Positions 31,672-43,020 are shown, numbered from the stretch's first letter. The stretch: DNA of 64,000 nt from Anthoceros angustus (GCA_010909165.1 MU008155.1:1302001-1366000); one strand, 5' to 3'. Notes: generated by a model from the letters alone, not told the origin. Program-made: numbers and translations.

Positions 31672-33680
31672 GGACTACAACATTAACTCGGGACCCCGGA
31701 AAACGAGATTTCCCACTCATCCCCGTAGTTCAATCCATCACATCACTTGGTCCAAATTTTCTCCTCCATTGTCATCACTATCTTCACACTTTCACCGCAG
31801 TTGTATGAAGCCACGCAACTCGCAGAGCTTATCCCTTATCGCTTTTTGTCCACCGTGACATGATGTTTCCGCATGCTCAACATAAAACCCATAACAGTGA
31901 TGACTGCTTTCACAAATACCTCCTCAGATGTTTTTAGGTAATGGATCTTATTCCCTTTTTCCTAAGATTGGACCGATGGGTTACCAGGGCGACTATGTGT
32001 TCCCGCACATATCTCCTTCATACGCATCTATGTGCTCGGTCCGATACTAGTGGATAAGAAAGTGAGGTCGTGCGCTTAGCTTCACGCCAATGACCTCCCA
32101 ATCCGTAATGGCCTGCTATGCATGTCCGTATTGCACGACCGCCGTAAACATCCCTCCTGATTGTATGTCCCCATTCATCCGTGCATTTCCCGCAGCTTGC
32201 CTTCCCGCATTTTGATATGCCCCAAATACATATCATCACGTGGAGGTCCTCAATAATGCCTCATCTAGCAAAGCTTCATCCGCACTTGAAGTGGTCAGTC
32301 AGATGATCCACTTCGCACGTGAAAACCACTTCCAAGGACGTGTAGCACTAGCCCAATGTTATTCTCCACAACGATAGCAATCTCCTTCCGTCCACCCAAA
32401 AGGCTTCCCACCACTTATACTCTTCAACAAATACCTATGGACGCAAATCTTTTAACCCTTCCCGCAAATGGGCCACACCTTCCATCGGTGATAGGATACC
32501 GCTGCCCTTCTTGTCCCCCTAGCTTCACCAGATGCACCGTAGGATGGGCAGGAGGCGCCACGCCTCCCCCAAAGATGTCGCCATGGCGCCACGGCCGCCT
32601 CCCTAGCACACTGCCGGCCGGCCCGCCTCCCTAGCACACGCCATGGCGCCGGCCGGCCGCCCAACACACGCCGCCTCCCCTAGCACAGCCTGGCCGGGCC
32701 GCCGCCCCAACACGCCCGCCGGCCGCCCCTAGCACAGCCGCGGCGGCGCCCTCCCCTAGCACACCGCCCATGGGCGCCGCCGCCTCCCTAGCACACTCGC
32801 ATGGCCGCCACGGCGCCCAACACACGCGGCGCCACCGCGCCCCCACCAACACGCCATGCGCCATGGCGCGGCCGGCCGGCGCCTCCCTAGCACACCGCCA
32901 CCATGGCGCCGGCCGGCGCCCTCCTCAGGCTGTCTTCCAAAAATAAATATTTAGCGCCTCAAGATATTTCAACCATGGATTGTTGGTCTAGTGTTTGGGA
33001 AATAAGTGTAACGAATAGGTTTCGTGTTCAAACCTCGTCTCCTCAACAACTCAATTTTGTTGATTTTAAGGATGCTTGCATGGGCGCATGGGCAACTAAC
33101 TTTGTTCATTTTAAGGACGTTGGCATTGCCTTAAAGCCCAAGTGGTTGCATTGAGTGCCGGTTGAAGACCACGACGGCGACCTTTTGGATGAGGGTCGCA
33201 GATAGATGTCAGGCGACACGGACGGGCCCAAGAATGATACTATTGAAGAAGCAAGCAATGGAGGAGAACGACAACTTCGAGGAGGATATGGACCGCCTCG
33301 AATATGGCGGTGGTACTTGACTCCGCCGCGCAAGGCATGGATGAGTCGCCAGCCGCACTCTTGAATGGCTATTGTCGATGCCGATGACCACTTCCTCCTT
33401 CAGCTTGTTTGTTGCAATGTTCTCACGACCACTTAAATGAGACTCCGCTAGTACAGTGATTGTTTTCATTGTGTTCCACCACTTGAAAGTAAAAGTTTTT
33501 TGTAATAAACATATGAAAATGGCAGCCCTCTATGCATTCTACTAAACGCAACGGGCCCACACCCTATGCTCCAGCTCGGTGTAGACTTGAAAGTGCATCT
33601 TTTATCAAAGATATGACCTCGTAAAGGGTGTGTGCATTATCAAAGTAGGGCACATATGTCGCTCTAGGTAAGGTGTTCTT
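31672..33680 (-). repeat. Right arm of the dispersed inverted segment (2.0 kb)
   Basis: Reverse-complement copy of 9450-11350, matching over nearly its whole length with small indels. It starts with the complement of the left arm's end (GGACTACAACATTAACTCGG) and ends near CTAGGTAAGGTGTTCTT. It lacks flanking minisatellite LTRs. AAGAAC at its left edge (31666) and GTTCTT at its right edge (33675) form a six-base inverted match that could be the tip of a short terminal inverted repeat; no convincing target duplication was seen. Confidence 0.65.
32590..32935. repeat. GC-rich CGCCGGCCG/CCTAGCACA tandem array
   Basis: About ten degenerate units of 30-40 bp combine GGCGCCGGCCGG with CCTCCCTAGCACA. 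The corresponding part of the left arm (10200-10460) has fewer and more altered units, so the array has changed length between the two copies. Confidence 0.65.
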
Positions 33681-33872
33681 CGTGACAAGGTGTGTCTCGG
33701 CCGGAATGATATCCCCTTCAAAATTATCGTGTTCGCACTTGTGTTTGCCTCTTGGCACGCCAGAATTGCATCGCTGCGTACCACGTGCATCGATCAGGCC
33801 TCTTCATCGCTGCAATCCGGATTATTCTTTGCCGAATTTGGGTTGCCTTCATGATTCCTCACGTATAGATTC

Positions 33873-34232
33873 TTGAATGTCTCGGAGGAGGTGATCGAGA
33901 ACTTGGATGGTTGGGCGGCAGAGTGCCTGGGAATTTATCGGGTAACGTGGGAGCACGCTTGGGCGGCTCGGAGGCTTCCTGAGCGCGACCCATACATGAC
34001 CGACGAAGCCGCAGACCGGCTGATGGCGCTTCAAACTCAAGCGGAGGCGGTGGATTTCAAGAGGAGGCTCATGGAGATGGGGCGTTGCTTGATGGAGATT
34101 ATTGCCCTTTCGGAGGGTCCGAGTAGGGCGTGCCCAGACTTAGGTTGTGTCTTCCAAGACTGGATTGCAGCTCAGCGCCACAGTTTAGAAGTGTTATATA
34201 GAGCTGCCCAGAGGCGTTGCGGAGACATTTAG
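33873..34232 (+). CDS. Hypothetical 119-aa protein
   Basis: A complete frame from ATG to stop begins MNVSEEVIENLDGWAAECLG. It is rich in Ala, Arg, Glu and Trp and predicted mostly helical, with four widely spaced Trp residues and no signal peptide or membrane segment. It starts about 190 bases after the inverted arm ends and has good protein-like composition without repeats. No family was recognised. It could be a small mobile-element ORF or a remnant exon. The start chosen is the first ATG of the frame. Confidence 0.3.
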   Translation: MNVSEEVIENLDGWAAECLGIYRVTWEHAWAARRLPERDPYMTDEAADRLMALQTQAEAVDFKRRLMEMGRCLMEIIALSEGPSRACPDLGCVFQDWIAAQRHSLEVLYRAAQRRCGDI

Positions 34233-34384
34233 CGTAGAGGCATTTTTCAGCCCGTCTCTACCTATCCCATTCCACTTTTGATCGCCCCTTTTGGGCAAAA
34301 GTAATCCTTCTGGGCTAATAAATCGTGGTAGAACTTAACCAATACCACATCTACTTTGTGTACTTGCAGTGAAATCGGACGCTG

Positions 34385-34453
34385 TATTGGTCTGGTGGAT
34401 AAGATCATGCACTGCAAATGTGCGTTCGAGGGTTCGAATCCATTCCTCGACAG
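34385..34453 (+). other. tRNA-like stretch with Pol III A/B-box resemblance
   Basis: GGTCTGGTGGATAAGATC could form a four-pair D-arm. CACTGCAAATGTG gives an anticodon-like loop reading GCA. GGGTTCGAATCC matches the B-box/T-loop consensus. The T-stem has one mismatch, and the acceptor strands (GCTGTAT-like at the 5' side, CCTCGAC at the 3' side) do not pair. It is therefore not a functional tRNA; it could be the head of a tRNA-derived SINE or a tRNA pseudogene. Confidence 0.2.
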
Positions 34454-34649
34454 GTGTCAAAACAAGTTGCAAGTTTGATGGAAAAGTTTTTGCATTGCGC
34501 ATAAGCGCATGAGGGTTCGAGCTCGCGCGCATACGATGCCCTTGTGGATCGAACCAAATGCATGTTTTGTCTCGGAACCCGTCATTAAGCGCCCATACAC
34601 GCGTTCCTTCTATATTGTCTATAAATGTGAGGGCGTCATAAATTAGTGT

Positions 34650-34991
34650 CATGGTATAGCGTATCTAGTCGTAAAGGGTCTTGTTGTAAACCCTACAGGT
34701 GTGTAGTAAACTATGGGATGTTGTAAAATACCATTGGCATATTGTAAAAGAACCTAACAAGTGCCCCGTAGTAAAATCCATTTTGTTTTGCCACGTCAGC
34801 TGTTGCGCCTTTGGCAAAACAAGCCTTGTAGTAAAGTTGGAATGAGGGTTAGTAAATTCATGGCTATACTTGAAAATAATACATGGACTTGAAACAATGC
34901 CTTCAAGTGACGTAGTAAAGTGGGCAGTCGTGGTAAAATGCACCCCTGTTGTAAAACTGCAATTAGTAAAAGTACCCTTTTCCTAGTAGTG
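34650..34991. repeat. CACTA-type terminus with GTAGTAAA subterminal repeats
   Basis: TTTTCCTAGTAGTG ends at 34991, the complement of CACTACTAGGAAAA. The preceding 330 bp contain about a dozen copies of G(T/A)(A/T)GTAAAR words such as GTGTAGTAAACT, GATGTTGTAAAAT, CCGTAGTAAAATCC and CTTGTAGTAAAGTT. This dense array next to a CACTA-like tip looks like a transposase-binding region. The other end was not found within the window. The sequence after the tip is AATAGTGAG. Confidence 0.5.
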
Positions 34992-36940
34992 AATAGTGAG
35001 TAATAAGGACGGTAGGTGAAGGAGGCCGCATGCACAAATGAGGAAAGATTTGAGGGGTTCAAGGGGGAACGTGCTAACGCGCAGACACAGGTAGCACCAA
35101 AATTTGGCAGAAGCCCGACTCAAAGCAGGTGGAAGGATGTCTAGGCTGCAGAAGGAGAAGAGCATGATGACTATGCAGGTGGAGGTCACAGGCGACGGCA
35201 CATGCCTGGACAAGCATGATCTGTGAATGCAGAGGTCATCAACTGCATGTTGGTGCAGCGTCAGCAGCAGACCGCCTACCACTCTGATGTCAGTTCACTC
35301 CACAAGGAAGGTATCCTGGTGTTTAATAAAGCACGGAACTCATTATCCAAGGTTACCATGGTATTTGGATGATGGGCATGTATGCATACCAAAAGGAGCA
35401 AGTTCTTAATCATGCTTGGATGAAAATATAGGTGTTTTTTTTAAATATAAAATATAGTATAAATCCATTACATGATTCCTTTGGTTTTTACTCTAAAATG
35501 ATTACTTATATTTCTCATTTAGATTATAATTTTGAAAATTAAAATTAAAATCTCATTTTTCTTATTCATAATTAAAGAAAGAACTATTCTAAAAAGTAAG
35601 TAGATTCCATGTTAGATCTCTCCCGTGACCAATCTATTGGCTCGATGCAGCATTTTCTTATGAGAGGATGGAGTATAGAATAACAGATCCATCGATAGTG
35701 TCTGATGCGACGGGAATCCACCAAGTTTCTTCCAAACTTGGTGGTTTTGTGGCTGCATATAGAAGCGACCATGGAGTTCCTTGTTAAGTTGCACCATGGA
35801 ATAGTAGTTTGTGGCATTGATCGAGAGCGCATTGAATGTGCCTTTTTAAATTGGCAATGCTTCCATGATTTTGTGGGCCACCATGTGCAACAACAAAAAC
35901 TAAATAGTAAAGAGTAAAGTCTAGGGCAATGGGCAACAAAGAAAGAGCCTGATCCTGTATGGAGGATTAAGGCCTGCTTGGTTCATTTACCATATATATT
36001 TTTTACTTTGAATCTAAAGATATTGCACAAAAACAAAGAACTCAATCTCCACTTGCACTCGTGCTCGCAATATCATTAACAATACAAAAAGATGCTCGCA
36101 ATATCATCAACAATACAAAAAGATGTCATAGTCCACACAAATAGAGGCTAGTATGGTTTGCTTGGCGTATATTTTAAAACTGAAATCAATAATAGAGTAT
36201 TGAACCAAGTCTCAGTCGAAGTGTTACACTATGATTGGTTACAACTCTAATACTAGTAGGCCAACTAGGATATTTTCTAGGAATGAGAAAAATAATTCAA
36301 TTAAATTACATAATAGAATATATCAAATCTTATATTATATTGAGGAGTCATTTCCTTTGGGTGATTAGAAGGAAAGACCACATGAATCGTGAGAAGCGGA
36401 CATGCCTCAAGTGTTTAGTGAGTGAATCACATGACAAGGCCCATTTTTCCTCAAGTGTTTAGTGAGTGAATCACATGACAAGGCCCATTTTTCCGATGAT
36501 GCCGGAGGCTCCAGGCATTACAGGATCAATATGCGATCCTTTCTGAAAATACGTTGTACTGGGTAGATCGAGTTACATAATATCCATGATAGGTGGTCTA
36601 CTCATTAGCAAAGCCTAAGTTTGTAACAAAAAGTAACAATCATCAAATATGGATATAAAAATATTTTAAGCATGTTAAATTAGCTTAAAAAACTTATGAG
36701 TGAGGTTTGCCTCAATCTATTCCTCGAGTCGTAGAAGAAGAAGAAGTCTATTATAGTCCACTTGGATGGATTTTTCTTATCATGGGACTTGGTACTTGAT
36801 AGCTTGTACCATGGCTACTCGCACCAAGGGCATCCACTCCCTCTAGGCACCCCATCTAAGTACCGATCTAAGTACAGGATGTTAAATAACGACGTTCTTA
36901 TAAATGCACATCCAATGCGCGGTCTTATAAATACAGCATA
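34992..36940. other. AT-rich spacer without recognised genes
   Basis: No open frame here has convincing coding character. Several AT-rich runs lie at 35430-35600 and 36000-36350. The only structured feature is the 44-bp duplication at 36407-36494. Confidence 0.4.
36407..36494. repeat. Perfect 44-bp tandem duplication
   Basis: Two identical adjacent 44-base units start TCAAGTGTTTAGTGAGTGAA and end CCCATTTTTCC. Perfect identity indicates a recent duplication. Confidence 0.9.
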
Positions 36941-36959
36941 ATTGTCTAGTTTTGCCATA

Positions 36960-38200
36960 GTATTGACTATTGTATCGACGTTATGTTTCCTCATAAATGT
37001 GCACTATCCTTGTGTTAGTCTCCATTTGAGATGTGCGCAATCCTTTTATCGAAAATCAATATGCGCAATCCTTGTGTTGTTGATAAATATGTGCAATCCT
37101 TGTGTCGAAAATAAATATGCACAATCTTTGTGTTGTTGATAAATATGTGCAAGCCTTGTGTTGTGGTCTCGATTTGAGTTGAAGATATCGATTTGAAATG
37201 CCTTCTGTTGTTGTCTCGATTTTAGTTGAAGATATCAGTTTGAAATGCCTTGTGTCGTTGTTTCGATTTGAGTTGAAGATATCGGTTTGAAATGGGACAG
37301 ACAGCTGTGCTTGCTTTCCTTGTGGAAGGACGGTTGATGATTAAGCTGTGAAAGACAACTGTGCTTACTTTTCTTGTGGAAGGACGGTTGATGATTAAGC
37401 TGTGAAAGATAGCTGTGCTTGCTTTTCTTGTGGAAGGACGGTTGATGATTAAGCTGTGAAAGACAGTTGTGCTTGGTTTTCTTGTGGAAGGATGGTTGAT
37501 GATTAAGCTGTGAAAGACAGCTGTGCTTGCTTTTCTTGTGGAAGGACGGTTGATGATTAAGCTGTGAAGGATGGCTATGATTTAAGATAGACAGCTGTGC
37601 TTGCTTTTCTTGTGGATGTGAAGGATGGCTGATGATTAAGACAGACAGCTGTGCTTGCTTTTCTTGTGAATGTGAAGGACGGTTGATGATTAAGCTATGA
37701 AGGACGGCTGATGATTTAGCTGTGATGCCACAATGCTGGGTGGTCCATGAGATCCTAGTTTGCTTATGTGAGAGCTGCTGGAGAGAAACCTACCATACTT
37801 TATGTGGGACATGAACAATCTACGATACTTGTATGGAAAGAACTTTGTGTCATATCGTGTCTATCTCCATTTGAGATATGCACAATCCTGTTTCAAGCTC
37901 CTTTTGAGTTGATGTTTCTTCATAAATCTGTACAATCCTTGTGTTGTTGTCTCAATTTGAGTTCAAGTTCTCGAATTGTAATGGGACAGACAGCTGTGCT
38001 TGCTTTTCAGAGAGCAGGACGGTCGATGATTAAGTGCTGGACAGCTGATGATTAAGCTGTGATTCGACAATGCTCGGGTCCGTCCCTGGGATCCTAGTTT
38101 GCTTGTGTGAGAGCTGCCGGAGAGAAACCTACCATACCTTATGTGGACCACTTGGATGAACAATCTACCATACTTTGTATGGGAAGAACTCTCCCATCTC
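36960..38200 (+). repeat. Complex minisatellite block with 54-bp core unit
   Basis: Five units of exactly 54 bp (37300, 37354, 37408, 37462, 37516) start GACAGCTGTGCTTGC and carry GGACGGTTGATGATTAAGC; three or more shortened units follow up to about 37730. Upstream are units of about 36 bp (CAATCCTTGTGTTGTTGAT, 37020-37160) and 48 bp (GATTTGAGTTGAAGATATC, 37165-37295). The whole arrangement recurs once in shorter form at 37850-38200, including GAGAGAAACCTACCATAC in both blocks, so there is also a higher-order duplication. Confidence 0.85.
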
Positions 38201-39004
38201 CAACTCTGGATCAGCCCAAAGTCTAAACGGTACCAGAAAAAGGAAAGGAGAACCGGACCACAAAGGGCGATGAGAACTGGACCCCAAAGGCCAACGAGAA
38301 CAGGGCACTTGGAAAGGATGGCAAGACAAAAGGAGGGGACAAAGAACAGAGCTACATAGACACACGGCCATGCCCACAAGCCTCTATACCTGAGACCCGA
38401 GGAGGCAAGCGAGGCATGACCAAGCCACCAGAAGACATTTATACAACAAATCACGATGTGCCAAGCTTCACCCTTCACCTACGGTATTAGCCCCCGTGTT
38501 AGCACCAATCAAGTGCCTGGAAAATTAGTGTTCAGGCACATCCGTGATGTGAAGTGGATCCTGATAAACGAGGATAGGGAGACAAGAATTAAGGCAGTGA
38601 AGCCGGTGAAGAGCATCAAGCAGCGTGCAAGTGCGGAAACAAATAACGTTCAACATAAAATACATCACATGAGGTGGACAGGGGATTCCAGGCATAAAGG
38701 GGTATTATTGATCAATTAGAAAAAAGCTCGGGTTGGGTCGGACATGGAAAACACACCATAACTTGCGGTGAAACATTAGAAATACCAATCCATATTAGAG
38801 ACCGCAATAATGGACTTCATAGTATCTCTTCAGTGAGAGCTTCAGATGACAACTACAACGGACCTGTCACCATTGGACATTATTACCACCACCACGCCCC
38901 CATTCTGGGCCAAAAACATAGATCTGGGCACCGTCTCGTTGAACCCTGGTTCTGGTGTACAATCGTATTTGAGAAGCCCCCCAAGCTATATCCTCACAAT
39001 ATCC
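38200..39004 (-). other. Region downstream of the cyclin T gene, includes its presumed 3' UTR
   Basis: No further cyclin-like exon was recognised. Short plus-strand frames (72-87 codons) have no motif. On the minus strand the sequence after the stop codon at 39005 stays unstructured to about 38700, where ATCAATAATACC could serve as a weak polyadenylation signal. Confidence 0.3.
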
Positions 39005-41848
39005 TCATGACTGCCCAATGAGACTAGCTATGTTCACATGTGAAGTGCAAAGAAAGCTCCTTAACGCCTTCGTCTGCTGTTGCCCGTAGAATTCAAGCAT
39101 TTGAGCAACAACATCTGCAAGCAACCCAACCAGCATTACCACAACAGTCGTCAGCCTGTAATTCAATTGGCGGTGAAATAAGCAATATCACATGATGAGA
39201 GTGTGCAGAACAGATCTTGTGCAACACAGATCTCATGCAGCCAAATTTTGACAGGTTAGTACTACTACAACAGGTGCTGGACTTCCACTCCTGTATCATA
39301 CTTTCAAACACAAGACAATCTGGAGGCTTCCATAACACAAGCTTCCATCCCTCCCAAGTTACCAGGCCTCACCAGCACGACCTGTAAGGGCCGGCTCTTC
39401 TTAGCTACCGATTAGAGACAAGTTATCTCTCTAATCAGGTACCGTGCAAAAAGCTTTTGGAAGCAATAGGCTGATATCATACAACCTAGAAATCGGAACA
39501 ATACCACCAAGCTCAAATTTTCCAGACAGACGCTGTCCACCAGGCTTCCACATCACGCAGACTACACAATCCACTATAAGATGATTTGTGTGATTCCAGG
39601 CTAGTTGAAGCAAGAAGCATAAGTCAGAGATCCTGGAATCCTGGCCCATGCTACCTAACCCAACTGCTGGGTATTAACGAATTTCAAAATTAACAGATAC
39701 ACCATGTCACGTGAGTTCACCATCTTTACTCTGCTAGGTATGACACTGCAGGCAGGCTATTCCAAGTGGAAAGCCCAAGAGCGAGAGATGCACCAAAGCT
39801 GTCTGGCAGCGTACAGACATGATCCCTGATAGTTCCGTTCACCATCCAAAACAGTGTCAAATGACAAGGTAAAACCATGACTGGGAGTACCTGTCAAAAT
39901 ATCCGGAGTTGTTTGAAACTCAGTCCACCAGGGGATCTTTCCATTTATAAAAGGCAGTTCAATATTTAGAACCTTTGAAGCCAGGAAAGCAGCCCCAGCA
40001 GCTATATGCTCAGGATGGAATTGAAGACAGAGTGTAGTTCGCAACCTGCAAGAAGATCAAGACCAAGAAGGTATTGAGAAATGCTAAATCATGCTGAACT
40101 CTGCACAGCAGCAATGCATCTTAATATCAGCAGCCACTCACCCATCATTGACAAAGTTACAAGCAACTTGCCAAAACGGGCCATGCCCAAGCTCCATTTT
40201 GTTCAACACTGCAAGTAGGGGCTTGTACGGATGATGCACAGTGAGTTCGAAGTCCAAAGTTGTAAGCACCAATTGCTCTCCTCCCAGAACAATCTCTCTT
40301 TGTCTCTCCATCTCCTGCTCAGACAGGCACAGCAGATATTACTCCTGCGTGCAACAGCAACAGGAGAGCATCCTCAAAAATACAAACACAAACACAAATG
40401 TGATTGGATCATCCTTACTCTTTGAAATCTATGCTGAAACATGTTTGGTGGCCAATTGTGGCATAATTCATAAGCCACAAATATCACGTCATTCAATGGA
40501 CGAGCTGTTTCTTCTAGCTTCGCTGCCAAAAACATGCAGCTTGTGGCAATAATCTACAGAGACAATGACCATATCAGAAGAGGGGGCTGATCACAATTTT
40601 GCAAGAATACAATTTGGAAGAAAAATGCTGAGGCCCATGCTGATCACGTACAAATCTGTCATTTGAGGCATGTGATTGCCGCAAGAAAAATCTGTGGCAC
40701 AGTACAATCGCAGTCGCGATAGCTGTCTGCGGCCTGCACATATTCAAATATCTTTGTCAGGAGAAACCTCACAGACTGTTTCCGTAGCTCCCCACTCATG
40801 ACTAGTCTTGACTGTCCAGAGGACATGAATACGTACCCTGTAAGAAAAACTTTTGAGACATCGCTTTCCCCTCATATACAGCATCTCCCTCAGTTCCTAG
40901 TATAAGGCTTCAGCTTGAACAGGCAGGTAGCCAAGGAAGAAGACACAGTTGCAGCTGCTTGCAGTTGACTGATAGGTATACAATCACCAATCGAGGTTCA
41001 CAGATTCTGACAGAAAGGACAAAGTCCTCTCAAGTTGTTTTACGAGGTTTCTTACAATCATGAGCCTTCACGAAGAGGGCACTTGACCTAGGGTCATGAC
41101 TTGTTCAGCTTCCTGCCACTTTAAACATTCGGGATTCTAGGTGAAGCAGAAATGGGGAGGGGGCCCGCCGAGACCTTTCCAGGACGCAAGAAGCAGATAG
41201 CACAGCTATCGGACCTCATCCAGGACCTTGTTCTTTCCACTCAAACTGCAGACTCATATCCGCCTATAGTAATGCTCAACAGAAACACTAACTCACAAGC
41301 CCCAAAAACATGGCGCTAACCCTGCTCCCGCAAAAGGGAGACTCCGCAAGTTACTTCACTACACGAAGGAGTATAGATTCCCCATGCATGTCCAGTACTC
41401 AGATGTCCAACTCTGACGCTCAATGAATGTTTCCAAGAGCTACGAATCCGTGGCAGTAAAGCAGAAGACCAAGCACAGTATAACCACTGCCATTGATTCC
41501 TGACCAGCATGAAATTTAGGGCATAACGTGTGAGTGCATATCTTCGCGCATGACAGCCAGCCAGCCAGTAATGGGTGGATCTCAGAATACTCACAGTTGC
41601 AAGCGCATTCCGAGATTTTGCAGAAAGGTACAGTAAGAGTTCCGCAGATTTATCTCCTTCCGCAAGTCGATTCCGTCCCTTCGCGATGGCGAAAACCTTT
41701 CGATCTTGTCTCTCGGAAAATAGAACCCTGCACTGTCCGTCGAACTGCAGCTTGCGGAGCTGTTGCCATCCGAGCTTGTAGACCCCGCAGAGGGGCATGC
41801 ATTCGCTGTGTCTCGTTCCATTTGCAGAAAATCCCACGTGGTGACCAT
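39005..41848 (-). CDS. CYCT: Cyclin T (P-TEFb-type cyclin), six coding exons
   Basis: Coding exons on the minus strand: 41848-41595, 40733-40652, 40553-40419, 40317-40142 (or from 40314), 40045-39891 and 39114-39005. All introns are GT-AG (861, 98, 101, 96 and 776 bp) and all phases join. The 302-303 aa product has a 40-residue Ser-rich N-terminus, then the first cyclin fold ([59 protein letters not shown], with the cyclin-box Lys and Glu). The second fold follows ([56 protein letters not shown]). Cyclin T binds and activates CDK9/CDKC kinases, which phosphorylate the RNA polymerase II C-terminal domain in the nucleus to release elongation. Length fits the short plant CYCT forms. The last 20 residues are not family-conserved. 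The tandem GAG/CAG acceptor at exon 4 leaves one Gln optional. Confidence 0.88.
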
Positions 41849-42230
41849 CCTGTAAACGGAGACAAGGAAAGACCTATCTCAGCCACCTAACCCACACTCT
41901 GCGGCACAAGCACGGAAGCCTAAAAACAGCCCACAGCGTTGCAAGCTTTCAAGAGCACATCCTGACACAGAAGATTCACACACCGGGTGCCTGGATTCAA
42001 AAGCACCGGGACGACATCGCAAACACCAGCCGGAGGACGATAGATCTGACAACGCCGTCAGGGTTATGGAAGCTGTTGGCAGCAACGCTACTTCCAAAGA
42101 AGCGCTATTCCCAGTTTCGATGGTTGGTCGCAGGGGGACAGACTTCCAACAACCCGCACCGGCCCCCGCCAGCTCTTCTCCAGTGCTGTGAGAAGCTATA
42201 CCCAAAAATATAGTTCAGCCCTCAGCTGTG
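41849..42230 (-). promoter_or_regulatory. Cyclin T 5' leader and putative core promoter
   Basis: Just before the start codon is a pyrimidine tract ending TTTACAG/G (AG at 41851-41850), a good splice acceptor, so the 5' UTR probably contains an intron and the ATG lies one base into the coding exon. Further upstream, minus-strand ACTATATTTTTGGG near 42213 is a plausible TATA element. A 108-codon minus-strand frame (42205-41879) overlaps the leader; it lacks a recognisable domain and is regarded as leader sequence. Transcript ends cannot be fixed from sequence alone. Confidence 0.35.
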
Positions 42231-42539
42231 GGGATACAGCGACTGCTAACTGGCTACACAACCCCGTGACTAGTCCTTGGCAGCCACCGCAGCCGAAAGG
42301 ACAAGGGAAAGGGAAAGGAAAAGGAGTCGACGACAATACTCCGGCAACAAGCCCTTTGCACTTCTTGCCAAACGATGGCCACAATATGGCCCACGCCTTG
42401 GGTCCTTGGGTTTGGAGAACACAAGAACTGCAGTTTCCTAATTCGTCGCCGTATACCCTAGTAGATACATTTACATACCTAGTCGGTACCCCGACTACCC
42501 ACATAGGTACGCGGTAAGTGACATTATTAGGTGAGCCCT

Positions 42540-43020
42540 ACTTTTTCTTTTAGAGGAATTTATACAATACTTTATAAATGGATGTGATCGTACAACTCAC
42601 AAGAGCAAAAACATGGGTGAGAGATAGTCTGCAAATCGAGCAAGGGGCCGAGCAGGCTGGGCCGTCACATCGCAGCGAGTACACATCACAGAAATATGAA
42701 CAAAGTGACAGCCCCCAAGGAGCCCCTTACTCAAGCTCCCCCAACCACCTCACACTTCATATCATACAATTTTTGCTAAGCATACCACCGAGACACTCCA
42801 CCATTTGTGGCAGACATAAAAACGGACAGTGATGGCACCACAAGGCCAGGATCCTCCTTCGCTCGGCTCCATCCCCCTCCATGCACAGCCAGAATCTTCT
42901 CTCATGAGTGTCCTTGGGAAGAGAAATCAAGAGACCAACGTTTTGCCAATCCCTCGATTTGGATCGCTTCGGTTTATCTTTAAGCATTCCAATAGCACTG
43001 AAAAGTACATACGCCCAAAT
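42540..43020 (-). repeat. LINE 3' untranslated tail
   Basis: This follows the stop codon of the LINE remnant in the same orientation and has no coding content. It ends near 42540 in CTCTAAAAGAAAAAGTAGG on the minus strand, an A-rich stretch that may be the relic of a poly(A) tail. It lies about 300-350 bp upstream of the putative cyclin T TATA element. Confidence 0.4.

Noticed and set aside
34385-34453. Functional tRNA-Cys gene
   Set aside because: The anticodon loop and B box resemble tRNA-Cys, but the acceptor stem does not pair and the T-stem has a mismatch; kept only as a tRNA-like remnant.
38141-38359. 72-codon plus-strand frame with repeated RTGPQR residues
   Set aside because: Short imperfect repeat next to the minisatellite block; no start context or homology to support a gene.
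41879-42205. 108-codon minus-strand frame upstream of cyclin T as a separate gene or N-terminal extension
   Set aside because: It ends before a strong splice acceptor directly ahead of the cyclin T ATG, has no recognisable domain, and is best explained as 5' leader sequence.
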